Source: Candidatus Omnitrophota bacterium
GTDB taxonomy: Bacteria > Omnitrophota > Gorgyraeia > Aquiviventales > Aquiviventaceae
Reading direction: 5' to 3'
Assembly: GCA_016206685.1 (NCBI GenBank)
Contig: JACQRB010000014.1
Location: forward strand, 12,601 to 76,600
Length of the DNA stretch: 64,000 bases
Shown: piece by piece, positions 24,555-32,188 of the stretch
Layout: every line of letters begins with the position of its first letter
How positions within the stretch are numbered: position 1 is the first letter of the stretch
Notes under the pieces: model-generated
Seen by the model: the letters and a program-made list of their open reading frames with translations, nothing else
What the model was told of the DNA's origin: nothing
Databases searched by the model: none
Program-made: the position numbers and the translations under genes

Positions 24555-24683
24555 TCCCCCCACCTGTTGGGCTTCGCCGCCACCAGTCTGAGACGCGACC
24601 GAAGGCGAAGCGGTCGCTGTCCCTGCGGCATTCCTTGCGTCGTGACAGCGACCGGCCTTTGGCCAACCAACAGGTGGGGGGAT
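24554..24683. repeat. Long nested palindrome between the parvulin gene and cpaB
   Basis: The 17-bp arm ATCCCCCCACCTGTTGG (24554-24570) begins in the upstream stop codon. Its perfect complement (24667-24683) ends in the cpaB start codon. Internal GCGGTCGCTGTC and GACAGCGACC segments can also pair. The layout and the CAGGTGG..GGGATG core match the ftsQ/ftsA element. Confidence 0.8.
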
Positions 24684-25560
24684 GATCCCGTTGAGCGCGC
24701 CGGTCAAGAAATTCCTCCCCCTGATCTTTGCCGTGGTGATGGGGCTGCTGGCGGTCGGCTTGGTTCGTCGGTACCTCGGCCAGCAACGCCGGGCGTTGGA
24801 GCTTGAGCGTCAGCGGCTCATGGTGAATTACCAGGATCCGGTCGAGGTGGTGGTGGCGGCGAAGGACCTCCCTGCCGGGGTCACGTTGGAGCCGGCGCAT
24901 TTGACGCTCGCCAAGGTCCCCGAGCGGTTCATGCAGCCCTATGCCACCCGCATGCCGCAGCCACTGGTGGGCATGGTCACGGGCGCCCCCATCGCCGAAG
25001 GGGAGCAGGTCTTGCTCAACAAAATCCGCCGCCCGGAAGACGTTCCAACTAATGCGACACTCTCCGATCTCACCCCCAAAGGCAAGCGGGCGGTCACCGT
25101 CTCGGTGGATATCATCACCGGCGTCGGCGGATTCATTCAGCCCGGCGATACCGTGGACGTCCTCTGGACCTTAAAACTGCCCGCGGCAGGAGGGCAAGAT
25201 GGCCAGGTGGTCACGTTGACCTTGTTCCAGGATGTCCCGATTCTCGCGGTGGCGCACGAGTTCCTGGGGCAGGGCAAGCGACCGGTGAAACCTGCTGAAG
25301 CGGAACACACGGTGACGCTCGCGTTGAGCCCGCAGGAAACCGCCTTTCTGCTCTTTGCGAGGGAGCAGGGACGGATTCAGCTCAGCCTGCGCTCCCAGTT
25401 GGATGGCGATGCGCAGGTGACCGTCGCCCCGGCGAGCATCAACACGCTGATGGAGCAACTCCTGGGCAGTCAAGCCGGGGCGCCGACGAAAGCCCCTCGT
25501 CAGGTCGAAGTCTACAAGGGGCTCAAGCGGGACGTCGTGGTGCTCTCGGAACAGCAATGA
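24682..25560 (+). CDS. cpaB: Flp pilus assembly protein CpaB/RcpC
   Basis: 292 aa with an N-terminal membrane anchor (residues ~10-30) and a SAF domain (VEVVVAAKDLPAGVTLEPAHLTLAKVPE pattern, residues ~52-115). The CpaB-type domain follows, with GKRAVTVSVDIITGVGGFIQPGDTVDVLWT. In Tad systems CpaB lies in the periplasm and supports the secretin. Its ATG lies inside the right arm of the preceding palindrome. The stop overlaps cpaC (ATGATG). Confidence 0.93.
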   Translation: MIPLSAPVKKFLPLIFAVVMGLLAVGLVRRYLGQQRRALELERQRLMVNYQDPVEVVVAAKDLPAGVTLEPAHLTLAKVPERFMQPYATRMPQPLVGMVTGAPIAEGEQVLLNKIRRPEDVPTNATLSDLTPKGKRAVTVSVDIITGVGGFIQPGDTVDVLWTLKLPAAGGQDGQVVTLTLFQDVPILAVAHEFLGQGKRPVKPAEAEHTVTLALSPQETAFLLFAREQGRIQLSLRSQLDGDAQVTVAPASINTLMEQLLGSQAGAPTKAPRQVEVYKGLKRDVVVLSEQQ

Positions 25561-27185
25561 TGAGGAAGCGCTTCGCGCTGCTGGGGCTGATGCTTGCCGG
25601 GCTGTGGGTCGCCTCGGCGTGGGCGCAGCCGGTTTCCGCCGAGCGCGACGCCACGGCATCCTCGCCGGCCGCCAGCCAGGATCAGAGCGTCCCTGCCATC
25701 ATCTTCCTTGAGCCCAGGCAAATCCGCAGCATGGCGGTGGAGGACGTCAAACGGATTGCGGTGGGCGATCCGGACATCGTGGATGTGACGATCGTCTCCT
25801 CCAACGAAGTCCTCCTGCACGCCAAGGCGGCCGGCACGACGAACCTCATCCTGTGGGATCATCAGGGGCAGCGTGTCACCAACGTCGAGGTCGTGGACCG
25901 GCTGCCGGAAGCCCTTGAAGCCCAACTGCGCCAGCTCCTCACCCAGCTCAACGTGCCGGGGGTGCAGGTGAAGCGGGAACACGGCAAGCTCTTTCTCATC
26001 GGGCAAGTCTTCAGGAAAGAGGAGTTCGAGCGTCTGGAGCAGATGCTCTCCGCCTATCCCGGCGTCACAAACCTGGCGCAAATCTCCGAGTCGGCCCCTG
26101 CGCCCTCGCTGCTGCCGCCGTTGGTGAAATTGTCGGTTCAAGTGATCGAGATTAACCGCTCGGACCTGGAGCGGTTGGGCGTGCGCTGGTCGGAGTCCGT
26201 GGCATTCACCGAGCCGGAGGCGACCGACCGGACCGCGCACGACGCGCTCTTGCGGTGGGGCACCTCGCTCACGCGGGGCAGCACCTCCTGGACGCTGAAC
26301 GCCCTGGTCAAACAGAACCGGGCGCGCATCCTTGCCGAACCGAAGCTCGTCACCGCCAACGGCAAGCAAGCCTCCTCCTTCATCGGGGTGGAAGTGCCGG
26401 TGATCACGGCGACGACCTTCAGCACCACGACCTCGGCGGTCAGCACCAGCATCGAGTTCCGCCAGACCGGGGTGTTGTTGAAGATGACGCCGAATATCCA
26501 CACCAGCGACCATAAGATCACGACGGCCATCGAGGCCGAGGTCTCAAGCGTGGATAACTCGGTGGCGCTGAGCGTGCCGGTCGGCAACCAGACGGTGGCG
26601 GTGCCGGGCTTTTCGGTGCGCAAAGCGAATACGGAAGTGACCACCGCCTCAGGCGAGACCGTCATGATCGCCGGCTTGTTGCAGACCGAGGACACCAAGG
26701 ATGTCAGCCAGGTGCCGGGCTTGGGCGGCATGCCGGTGGTGGGTCGTCTCTTCCGCTCACCGGAAACCGAGTCCACGCAGCGGGAACTGGTCATCGCGGT
26801 CACGCCGGAACTCCTCGGCGAGGAGGAGGTCAGTCCCGAGAAGGCGCTGACGGTGGAGGAAGCGCTGTCGGTTGCGGAAAACGCCGCCTCGGCGGAGAAC
26901 CCGCGGTTGCGCTACGTGCTGCAGGTCGAGGAGCGCATCGCCAAGTCCCTGCGGTATCCGACCCGCGAAAAGGACCTCAATGCGAGCGGGCAGGTGAAGC
27001 TGCGCGTCCACCTGTTGCGGGACGGCACCCTCAAGCAAGCGGTCATCTCCGAGTCCTCCGGGTTTGAGGCCTTTGACCAGGCTGCCCTCAACGCGGCACG
27101 GAGCCAATCCCCCTTCCCGCCGTTTCCCTCCGACCTGACCCAAGGGGAGCTGTGGCTTGAGCTGCCGGTCCTCTTTCGTCCCTAG
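25557..27185 (+). CDS. cpaC: Tad secretin CpaC/RcpA with C-terminal TonB-like domain
   Basis: Outer-membrane secretin channel of the Tad pilus, 542 aa. A signal peptide (cleavage near AWAQP, residue ~23) precedes the pilus-formation N-terminal domain (FLEPRQIRSMAVEDVKRIAVGDPDIVDV). A BON-like segment follows, then the secretin domain (~residues 195-420) with VPVITATTFSTTTS, VLLKMTPNI and VPGLGGMPVVGRLFRS. Unusually, residues ~450-542 form a TonB C-terminal-like module (SLRYPTREKDLNASGQVKL, DGTLKQAVISESSGFEAFD, AALNAA). CpaC proteins normally end soon after the secretin domain. Confidence 0.92.
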   Translation: MMRKRFALLGLMLAGLWVASAWAQPVSAERDATASSPAASQDQSVPAIIFLEPRQIRSMAVEDVKRIAVGDPDIVDVTIVSSNEVLLHAKAAGTTNLILWDHQGQRVTNVEVVDRLPEALEAQLRQLLTQLNVPGVQVKREHGKLFLIGQVFRKEEFERLEQMLSAYPGVTNLAQISESAPAPSLLPPLVKLSVQVIEINRSDLERLGVRWSESVAFTEPEATDRTAHDALLRWGTSLTRGSTSWTLNALVKQNRARILAEPKLVTANGKQASSFIGVEVPVITATTFSTTTSAVSTSIEFRQTGVLLKMTPNIHTSDHKITTAIEAEVSSVDNSVALSVPVGNQTVAVPGFSVRKANTEVTTASGETVMIAGLLQTEDTKDVSQVPGLGGMPVVGRLFRSPETESTQRELVIAVTPELLGEEEVSPEKALTVEEALSVAENAASAENPRLRYVLQVEERIAKSLRYPTREKDLNASGQVKLRVHLLRDGTLKQAVISESSGFEAFDQAALNAARSQSPFPPFPSDLTQGELWLELPVLFRP

Positions 27186-27274
27186 CCAGGCCTCCTCCGG
27201 TTTCTCCCCGGTCTTTATTGTTTTTTCAGCGATTTTGAGGCATACTTTGTCATGATAACAGTTTTTTGAATCCG
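27186..27274 (+). promoter_or_regulatory. Intergenic region with possible weak terminator and promoter
   Basis: A CCGG/CCGG mini-hairpin near 27197-27211 followed by a T-rich run could end the cpaB-cpaC transcript. TTTTGA (27233-27238), 17 bp before TAACAG (27256-27261), is a weak promoter candidate for the fusion gene. No Shine-Dalgarno sequence is visible before ATG 27275. Confidence 0.25.
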
Positions 27275-29305
27275 ATGCAGGTGAAACCACAGGTCATCTC
27301 GTGTTTCAGCACCAAAGGGGGGGTCGGCAAGACGCTCATCGTGACGAATCTTGCCACGACCCTGAGCCGCCATCAGTTCCGCAAGACGGCGCTCATCAGT
27401 CTCGCCCCGATCGAGCATGACGTCACCGCGATGCTCGATTCCTCGAACGTCCATCGGGTCACCGAGCTCCTCACGCCCGCCTCGTTGCCCGGCGTGCTGG
27501 CCACGCTGCGACAGGCCTACAGCTTCGTGGTGATTGACGCCGGCTCGGTGTTCAGCGAGCTGGCGCTGGCGGCGTTTGAGCACTCCAATCTCCTCCTCCT
27601 CGTCACCACGCCGGACGTGATTGCCATCCGCCATGCCGTCAAATCTGCGGAAGCCCTGGAAGCCATGCGGGTGCCGCTGCGCATGGTCAAAGCCGTGATC
27701 AACCGGGCGGAGAGCCGGGGGAACTTCCGCTCCGCCGAAGTCAGGGCGCACCTGCCCATCGAGGTCGTCGCCGAGATCCCCTCGGAGGGGCGGTTGGTCG
27801 GGCTGTCCCTGAATCAGGGGCGCCCGCTCGTGCTGGCCAACGAGCGCGGGCGGATTACCGATGCGTTCCTGCGGTTTGGGCGGTTCCTCGTCGAGCACCC
27901 CGAGCTGTTTGTGGAGCACGTCGAGTTGGACCGCTCCAAGCGGCCCTCCATGCCGATCCCTCAGCCGGTGTCGCTGGCCAGCCTGGCGCATCAAGCCGGG
28001 CTCCCCGACGCCCACGAGCCGGAGGACCCCGTCGTGGCGCTGAAGCGCCGGGTCCATGCCCGCTTGCTGGAAAAATTCGACTTGAAGCGGCTCGACACCC
28101 AAACCGCCAATAACCCCACGGTGGTGGGCCAACTGCGGGAACAGACGGGCAAGGCCGCCCTGGAGCTCCTCGTCGAAGAGGGAGGGTTCGTGCCGGGCGC
28201 GGATGCGCGGGAGCAGCTCGTCAAAGAAATCGTGGATGAGGCGCTGGGATTGGGGCCCCTGGAAGACCTGATCGCCGACGACGAGGTCTCCGACATCCTG
28301 GTCAACGGCAAGGACCAGATCTACATCGAGAAGCGCGGCAAGCTCCACCTGACCGACAAGCGGTTCGTCTCCAACGACCAGGTGCTGACCGTCATCGAGC
28401 GCATCATCGCCCCCCTGGGGCGGCGCATTGACGAGTCCACCCCCATGGTGGACGCCCGCTTGCCCGACGGGTCCCGTGTCAATGCGATTATTCAGCCGCT
28501 GTCTCTCCGCGGCCCGATGCTCTCCATCCGGAAGTTCCGGACCGAGCGCTTCTCCATGGAGGACCTCATCCGTCTGGGGACCCTCACCCCGGCGATGGCG
28601 CAGTTCCTCACCGTGTGCGTGAAAGCGCGCAAGAACATCATCGTGTCCGGCGGGACCGGCTCCGGCAAGACGACGACGTTGAATGTGCTCTCCGGCTGTA
28701 TCCCGCCCGGTGAGCGCATCGTGACGATTGAGGACGCCGCGGAATTGCGCCTCCACCAGGAGCACTGGGTGCCGCTGGAAGCGCGTCCCCCGAACATCGA
28801 GGGCCGGGGGATGATCACGATCCGCCAGTTGTTCCGCAACGCCCTGCGCATGCGCCCGGACCGCATCATCATCGGCGAGTGTCGTGGGGATGAGACGCTC
28901 GACATGCTCCAAGCCATGAATACGGGGCACGACGGCTCGCTCACGACGCTCCATGCCAACTCGCCGCAGGATGTCATCTCGCGGCTGGACTCCCTCATCC
29001 TGATGAGCAACGTGGAACTCCCCGTGAGGGCCGTGCGGGAGCAAATCGTCTCGGCGATCCACCTCATCGTGCACACCGCCCGCCTGTCGGACGGCTCCCG
29101 CAAGGTCACCCATATCACCGAGATCACGGGGATGGATGAGCATACCGGTGTGACGTTCGGGGATCTGTTCCTGTTCCACCAGCGCGGCGTCGGGGCTGGG
29201 AACGAGGTCCTTGGCGAGTTCAAGCCGGCGGGGCGGCTGCCCTCGTTCCTGGATGAGCTGCGGGCCAAGGGGCTTGCGCTGGATGAGGCGATGTTTCACC
29301 CGTAG
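27275..29305 (+). CDS. CpaE-CpaF fusion: MinD-like ATPase joined to Tad secretion ATPase
   Basis: 676 aa from ATG 27275. Residues ~1-215 are a MinD/ParA-like CpaE domain with the deviant Walker A KGGVGKT (Lys14 and Lys19) and VIDAGSVFSELA. It lacks the receiver-like domain many CpaE proteins carry. Residues ~255-676 are a complete CpaF/TadA ATPase with ALGLGPLEDLIADDEVSDILVNG, Walker A GGTGSGKTT (Lys465), TIEDAAELRLHQEHWV and RMRPDRIIIGECRG. CpaE normally localises the machinery and CpaF powers it, so the fusion would tether the two activities. It is followed at once by a DUF192 gene. Confidence 0.93.
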   Translation: MQVKPQVISCFSTKGGVGKTLIVTNLATTLSRHQFRKTALISLAPIEHDVTAMLDSSNVHRVTELLTPASLPGVLATLRQAYSFVVIDAGSVFSELALAAFEHSNLLLLVTTPDVIAIRHAVKSAEALEAMRVPLRMVKAVINRAESRGNFRSAEVRAHLPIEVVAEIPSEGRLVGLSLNQGRPLVLANERGRITDAFLRFGRFLVEHPELFVEHVELDRSKRPSMPIPQPVSLASLAHQAGLPDAHEPEDPVVALKRRVHARLLEKFDLKRLDTQTANNPTVVGQLREQTGKAALELLVEEGGFVPGADAREQLVKEIVDEALGLGPLEDLIADDEVSDILVNGKDQIYIEKRGKLHLTDKRFVSNDQVLTVIERIIAPLGRRIDESTPMVDARLPDGSRVNAIIQPLSLRGPMLSIRKFRTERFSMEDLIRLGTLTPAMAQFLTVCVKARKNIIVSGGTGSGKTTTLNVLSGCIPPGERIVTIEDAAELRLHQEHWVPLEARPPNIEGRGMITIRQLFRNALRMRPDRIIIGECRGDETLDMLQAMNTGHDGSLTTLHANSPQDVISRLDSLILMSNVELPVRAVREQIVSAIHLIVHTARLSDGSRKVTHITEITGMDEHTGVTFGDLFLFHQRGVGAGNEVLGEFKPAGRLPSFLDELRAKGLALDEAMFHP

Positions 29306-29306
29306 G

Positions 29307-29657
29307 ATGGCCGTGCTCATGAATGTGACGCGCCACCACGTCGTGGCGCAGCGCGCGCAGGCGGCCAGAGGGCTCCTGGCACGCATGGTCGGCTTGCTGG
29401 GTCGTGACGCCTTGCCGGCGGGGGAGGCGATGGTGTTTCCCTGGTGCAACTCCATCCATACCGTGGGGATGCGCTTTCCCATTGATGCGATCTTTGTTGA
29501 TCAGCAGTGGCAGGTGGTGTCGTGGCGATCCGGCGTGCGTCCGTGGAGGGTGGTGTGGCCGGTGCGGGGAGCCTGGGGAGTGGTCGAGATGGCCCAGGGG
29601 ACCCTGGATCGCCTGGGGCTGAAGGTCGGTGATCAGCTCCATCTAGCCGAGTCGTAA
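29307..29657 (+). CDS. DUF192-family protein
   Basis: 116 aa from ATG 29307, one base after the preceding stop. Family signatures are ARGLLARMVGLLGRDALP, the core FPWCNSIHTVGMRFPIDAIFVD and the C-terminal WGVVEMAQGTLDRLGLKVGDQL. DUF192 proteins are small beta-rich proteins of unknown function. One member is repeatedly found next to Tad loci, but no role has been fixed. The N-terminus shows no signal peptide. Confidence 0.9.
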   Translation: MAVLMNVTRHHVVAQRAQAARGLLARMVGLLGRDALPAGEAMVFPWCNSIHTVGMRFPIDAIFVDQQWQVVSWRSGVRPWRVVWPVRGAWGVVEMAQGTLDRLGLKVGDQLHLAES

Positions 29658-29707
29658 CACGAAGCGGTGGAAGGGGAAAGATGAGAGATTTTGGGCTTGA
29701 GTTTGGC

Positions 29708-29737
29708 TTGACAAGCGCGCCCGGCGTTCACTATACT
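29708..29737 (+). promoter_or_regulatory. Near-consensus sigma70 promoter of the pilin operon
   Basis: TTGACA (29708-29713) and TATACT (29732-29737) are 18 bp apart. Transcription would begin near 29745, right at the 5' edge of the riboswitch. Confidence 0.8.
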
Positions 29738-29744
29738 TGTAAGT

Positions 29745-29878
29745 ACCGTGAGGCCGAGAAAGGCAAACTCGCCGAAAGGCGGGGTCGCAAAGCTTCGGGT
29801 CTTCACTCTCTGAACACACGCTGTGGGAGGCGTGTGGCGTTCTCGGGGAGCAGATAGCCGGGCTGCCGAATAGGCGGA
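29745..29878 (+). ncRNA. Cyclic-di-GMP-I (GEMM-I) riboswitch
   Basis: The class I c-di-GMP aptamer pattern is present in order: GGCAAACTC, a stem capped by a GAAA tetraloop (CGCC-GAAA-GGCG), then GGTCGCAAAGC, a long second stem with an inserted hairpin (CACACGC...GCGTGTG), and GATAGCCGGGCTGCCGAAT. By comparison with the Vibrio Vc2 aptamer the ligand-contacting G20, A47 and C92 equivalents appear to be G, A and C, which fits c-di-GMP rather than the A20 variants that prefer cGAMP. It lies between a strong promoter and the pilin genes. Confidence 0.88.
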
Positions 29879-29888
29879 CCGGTTTTTT
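29858..29888 (+). terminator. Intrinsic terminator overlapping the riboswitch 3' end
   Basis: CCGGGCTGCC (29858-29867) pairs with GGCGGACCGG (29873-29882), with one G-T pair and one mismatch and a 5-nt loop, followed by six T. The left half of the stem is the conserved 3' strand of the aptamer, so ligand-bound aptamer and terminator should be mutually exclusive. That geometry predicts a switch turned on by c-di-GMP. Confidence 0.75.
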
Positions 29889-29916
29889 ATTTGGAGATAA
29901 TCTAAAAAGATATAAA

Positions 29917-30117
29917 ATGGCTCTTCATATGATTGTATTAGTTATAGTAAATGTCGTTAGGCGGAGCAGGACAAGCGGGCAAGCGATGATCGAGTACGCG
30001 ATCCTCTTCGCGGTGATCGCGGTGCTCACCGTCATCGGCGTGACGACCTTCGATGACTCGGTCAAGACCGCCTTGCAAGGCTTCTTCAATGCGGCAGCCA
30101 ACAAGATCGCCAAATAA
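29917..30117 (+). CDS. Flp-type prepilin 1
   Basis: 66 aa. A leader with basic residues (VRRSRTSG) precedes the processing site G/QAMIEYAILF, with the conserved Glu at +5 and Tyr at +6 of Flp pilins. A hydrophobic helix and a short C-terminal helix (TFDDSVKTALQGFFNAAANKIAK) follow. This is the canonical major-pilin size and is the first gene after the riboswitch. The first ~50 nt are noticeably AT-rich. A GGAG lies 17-18 nt upstream, further than usual. Confidence 0.88.
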   Translation: MALHMIVLVIVNVVRRSRTSGQAMIEYAILFAVIAVLTVIGVTTFDDSVKTALQGFFNAAANKIAK

Positions 30118-30118
30118 A

Positions 30119-30190
30119 ATGCGGAATGCGGAATGCGGAATGCGGAATGTCAATCGCCACGCCGCACGCCGCACTCCGCACTCCGCACTT
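30119..30190. repeat. Heptamer-repeat hairpin at the start of prepilin 2
   Basis: Four ATGCGGA units (30119-30146) face AC(G/T)CCGC units (30159-30186) across a 12-nt loop. The first unit supplies the ATG start codon of prepilin 2. Confidence 0.9.
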
Positions 30191-30352
30191 GGAAAGGGAC
30201 AGGCGGTGCTGGAATACGCCGTCCTGATTGGGATCGTCGCCGCGGCGCTCATCGCCATGCAGCTCTACGTCCGGCGATCCATCCAGGCGAACCTCAAGGT
30301 GCTGGAAGACCAGGTGAACGCGGAAGCGGTGAAACCTGTACTCGTCCAGTAG
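30119..30352 (+). CDS. Flp-type prepilin 2, leader encoded by a heptamer repeat
   Basis: 77 aa from ATG 30119, two bases after the preceding stop. The leader (about 29 residues, containing NAECGMRN and RRTPHSALGKG) is almost wholly encoded by heptamer arrays. The processing site G/QAVLEYAVLIG and the hydrophobic helix follow, then a short acidic tail. The repeat-derived leader is basic, as prepilin peptidase substrates require. Confidence 0.8.
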   Translation: MRNAECGMRNVNRHAARRTPHSALGKGQAVLEYAVLIGIVAAALIAMQLYVRRSIQANLKVLEDQVNAEAVKPVLVQ

Positions 30353-30427
30353 ATTAGTACGCAGAACTAACCGCGGTCTTCGCAGTCGCTCTGCGGTTTC
30401 CGCGGTTGCAAAGGGAGGGGAGACAGC

Positions 30428-30643
30428 ATGAAGAAGAGGCGACTGGTTACTGGTTACTGGTCACTGGTCACTACCAGAGGGCAGAGCACGCTGGAATACA
30501 TCCTGGTGCTGGCTGCCATTATTGCCGCAATCGCGATCGCGGCGGGCACGCTCATTAAACCGGCGGTGACCAAGACGATGAACGACACCAAAACGGTGAT
30601 CGAGGACGCGACAGGGAAGCTCAAGGACGGGCTGAGCCTGTGA
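30428..30643 (+). CDS. Flp-type prepilin 3
   Basis: 71 aa. The leader MKKRRLVTGYWSLVTTRG contains residues encoded by ACTGGTT/ACTGGTC heptamers (30442-30469). The processing site is G/QSTLEYILVL with Glu at +5, followed by a helix and a short polar tail. Shine-Dalgarno purines (GGGAGGGGAGA) lie just upstream. Confidence 0.85.
   Translation: MKKRRLVTGYWSLVTTRGQSTLEYILVLAAIIAAIAIAAGTLIKPAVTKTMNDTKTVIEDATGKLKDGLSL
30442..30469. repeat. Heptamer array in the leader of prepilin 3
   Basis: Two ACTGGTT and two ACTGGTC units in tandem, followed by ACTACCAG. No clear second arm. Confidence 0.85.
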
Positions 30644-30678
30644 AGGGCGCGAGCCCGACGGGAGGAGGTGAGCAGACG

Positions 30679-31041
30679 ATGACGCGCAGGGGCATGGGAG
30701 GACAGTCCACGGCGGAGTACGTCATCCTCATCAGCGTGGTGCTGGCGGCGACGGTCGCCATGCAGATGTACGTCAAGCGCGGATTGCAGGGCAAGGTCAA
30801 GGACGTGACCGATAACGTGGGCTTTGGCCTGAAGGACGCCGGCTTCACGGCGCTGACCAACCAGTACGAGCCTTACTATGCGGTCTCGGACTTCAACGTC
30901 AGCCAGAAGCAGAGCACCAAGACCAGCGTGACGGACGGCTACAAGGTGAGCCGCGTGACCGATCTCGATGAGACGAAGCGGACCGGGGTGTCCAAGCAAG
31001 AGGTGGACCTCAGCAAAGACAATCAGTGGCTCGCGCAGTAA
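30679..31041 (+). CDS. Prepilin-like protein 4 with extended C-terminal domain
   Basis: 120 aa from ATG 30679, which follows GGAGGAGGTG; a GTG at 30640 overlapping the previous stop is the alternative. Leader MTRRGMGG and processing site G/QSTAEYVILIS lead into a hydrophobic helix and about 85 polar residues rich in Thr, Lys and Asp. It is longer than Flp pilins but has the same N-terminus, so it may be a minor pilin or pseudopilin. It shares the MQMYVKRGLQGK region with prepilins 5-7, showing tandem duplication. Confidence 0.8.
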   Translation: MTRRGMGGQSTAEYVILISVVLAATVAMQMYVKRGLQGKVKDVTDNVGFGLKDAGFTALTNQYEPYYAVSDFNVSQKQSTKTSVTDGYKVSRVTDLDETKRTGVSKQEVDLSKDNQWLAQ

Positions 31042-31072
31042 CACGCACATGGCGAAGGGGGTGAAGGTGACA

Positions 31073-31432
31073 ATGAGCAGGCTGACAGGGCGACGCGGGC
31101 CCCGTAGGACGTTTGTCCAACGGGGCGGGCAGAGCACGGTGGAGCTCGCCGTGCTGGTTGCCGTGATTACGGGGGCGCTCCTGGCGATGCAGATTTACGT
31201 CAAGCGCGGCGCGATGGGCAAGCTCCGGGACGCCGCGGACCAAGCCGGCGAGCAATTCACGCCGTTGAACACCACCTCCGAATTCACGGTCACCAGGAAC
31301 AGCGCCAGGACGGAAAAGACCGAGGCGACCGGACTGACGACGGCGACCCTCACGCAAGATGACCAAACCCGCACGGGAGCGGAACAGGTGACCACGCGGC
31401 TCGATGAGGAAAAGCTCTTCAAGCAACCATAA
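31073..31432 (+). CDS. Prepilin-like protein 5
   Basis: 119 aa from ATG 31073, with AAGGTG just upstream. Leader TFVQRGG, processing site G/QSTVELAVLV (Glu +5) and helix are followed by QIYVKRGAMGKLRDAADQAGEQF and a Thr-rich tail with a repeated TRTEKTEATG/TRTGAEQVTTR pattern. Clearly paralogous to proteins 4 and 7. The end overlaps protein 6 by 29 nt. Confidence 0.8.
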   Translation: MSRLTGRRGPRRTFVQRGGQSTVELAVLVAVITGALLAMQIYVKRGAMGKLRDAADQAGEQFTPLNTTSEFTVTRNSARTEKTEATGLTTATLTQDDQTRTGAEQVTTRLDEEKLFKQP

Positions 31433-31850
31433 GCGCGTTGCCGCTTGCGCCGCGCAGTCCGTGACGGAATACGCCGTCCTGATCGGGCTGCTGACCGCCG
31501 CGGTGCTCGGGATGCAGCTCTACCTCAAGCGCGGCATCCAGGCCGGCGTCAAGGTGGCGGCGGACCAGATGAGCCCGCACGCCAACGACCCGACCGGAGA
31601 GAAGGCGCAGGTTGATGGCATGCGCTACGAGTCCGGCGAACGGAGCCAGGCCGTCGTCGCCACGGGCAGCGTCTTGGAGCGGAAGTCGGCGGCGCGGACG
31701 CTGCGCCAGCGGACCGCCAACATGACCGCCACCACAGGCGGCGGGGTGCAGCGGCAGATTGCCACGGATACCGCCGCCACGTCGGGCGTCCTGCCGGAAG
31801 GGGGAAGTGGGGTGGCGTCTCGCTCGGAGGTGGTGGTGGATGTGCGCTAA
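31404..31850 (+). CDS. Prepilin-like protein 6
   Basis: 148 aa. The processing site reads A/QSVTEYAVLIG, with Ala instead of Gly at -1, which could lower processing. Then comes MQLYLKRGIQAGVKVAADQM and a Ser/Thr/Arg-rich tail of about 90 residues. It starts inside protein 5 and overlaps protein 7 by 11 nt. Confidence 0.77.
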   Translation: MRKSSSSNHKRVAACAAQSVTEYAVLIGLLTAAVLGMQLYLKRGIQAGVKVAADQMSPHANDPTGEKAQVDGMRYESGERSQAVVATGSVLERKSAARTLRQRTANMTATTGGGVQRQIATDTAATSGVLPEGGSGVASRSEVVVDVR

Positions 31851-32187
31851 GCGCGGGCAAAGTCTGGTGGAATACGCCGTCTCCCTGGCGGTCATCATCG
31901 CCGCGCTCCTCGCCGTCCAGATCTACCTCAAACGGGGCGTGGCGGGCAAGCTGCGCACCGCCGCGGATTCCATCGGGGAGCAGTACGCCCCCCGGCAGAC
32001 CACCTCCAGCCTCATCTTCCAGACCCACAGCGACACCGTCACCGAGTCCAAGCTGGAAAAGGACAAACTCATCGGGGGCGGCAAGAAGGCGGATGTCATG
32101 GTCACCACCACGACGATCAACGATGAGACGACGCAACGCACCGGCACGGAAACCGTGGACTCCCTCGGCACCGACCTCTGGGACTAA
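31840..32187 (+). CDS. Prepilin-like protein 7
   Basis: 115 aa from ATG 31840, preceded by GGAGGTGGTGG. Very short leader MCAKRG, processing site G/QSLVEYAVSLAV (Glu +5), helix, QIYLKRGVAGKLRTAADSIGEQY and a Thr-rich tail ending TETVDSLGTDLWD. Closest within the array to protein 5. Confidence 0.82.
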   Translation: MCAKRGQSLVEYAVSLAVIIAALLAVQIYLKRGVAGKLRTAADSIGEQYAPRQTTSSLIFQTHSDTVTESKLEKDKLIGGGKKADVMVTTTTINDETTQRTGTETVDSLGTDLWD

Positions 32188-32188
32188 C

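Noticed and set aside
27215..29482. Long minus-strand open frame opposite the CpaE-CpaF fusion
   Set aside because: It is the complement of a gene with unmistakable ATPase motifs; its translation is His/Arg/Pro-rich without domains, and it has no promoter or ribosome-binding site.
29745..29878. cGAMP-selective variant of the GEMM-I riboswitch
   Set aside because: Those variants have A at the Vc2 position-20 equivalent; by my alignment this RNA has G there (GGCAAAC), although a one-base alignment shift would change that.
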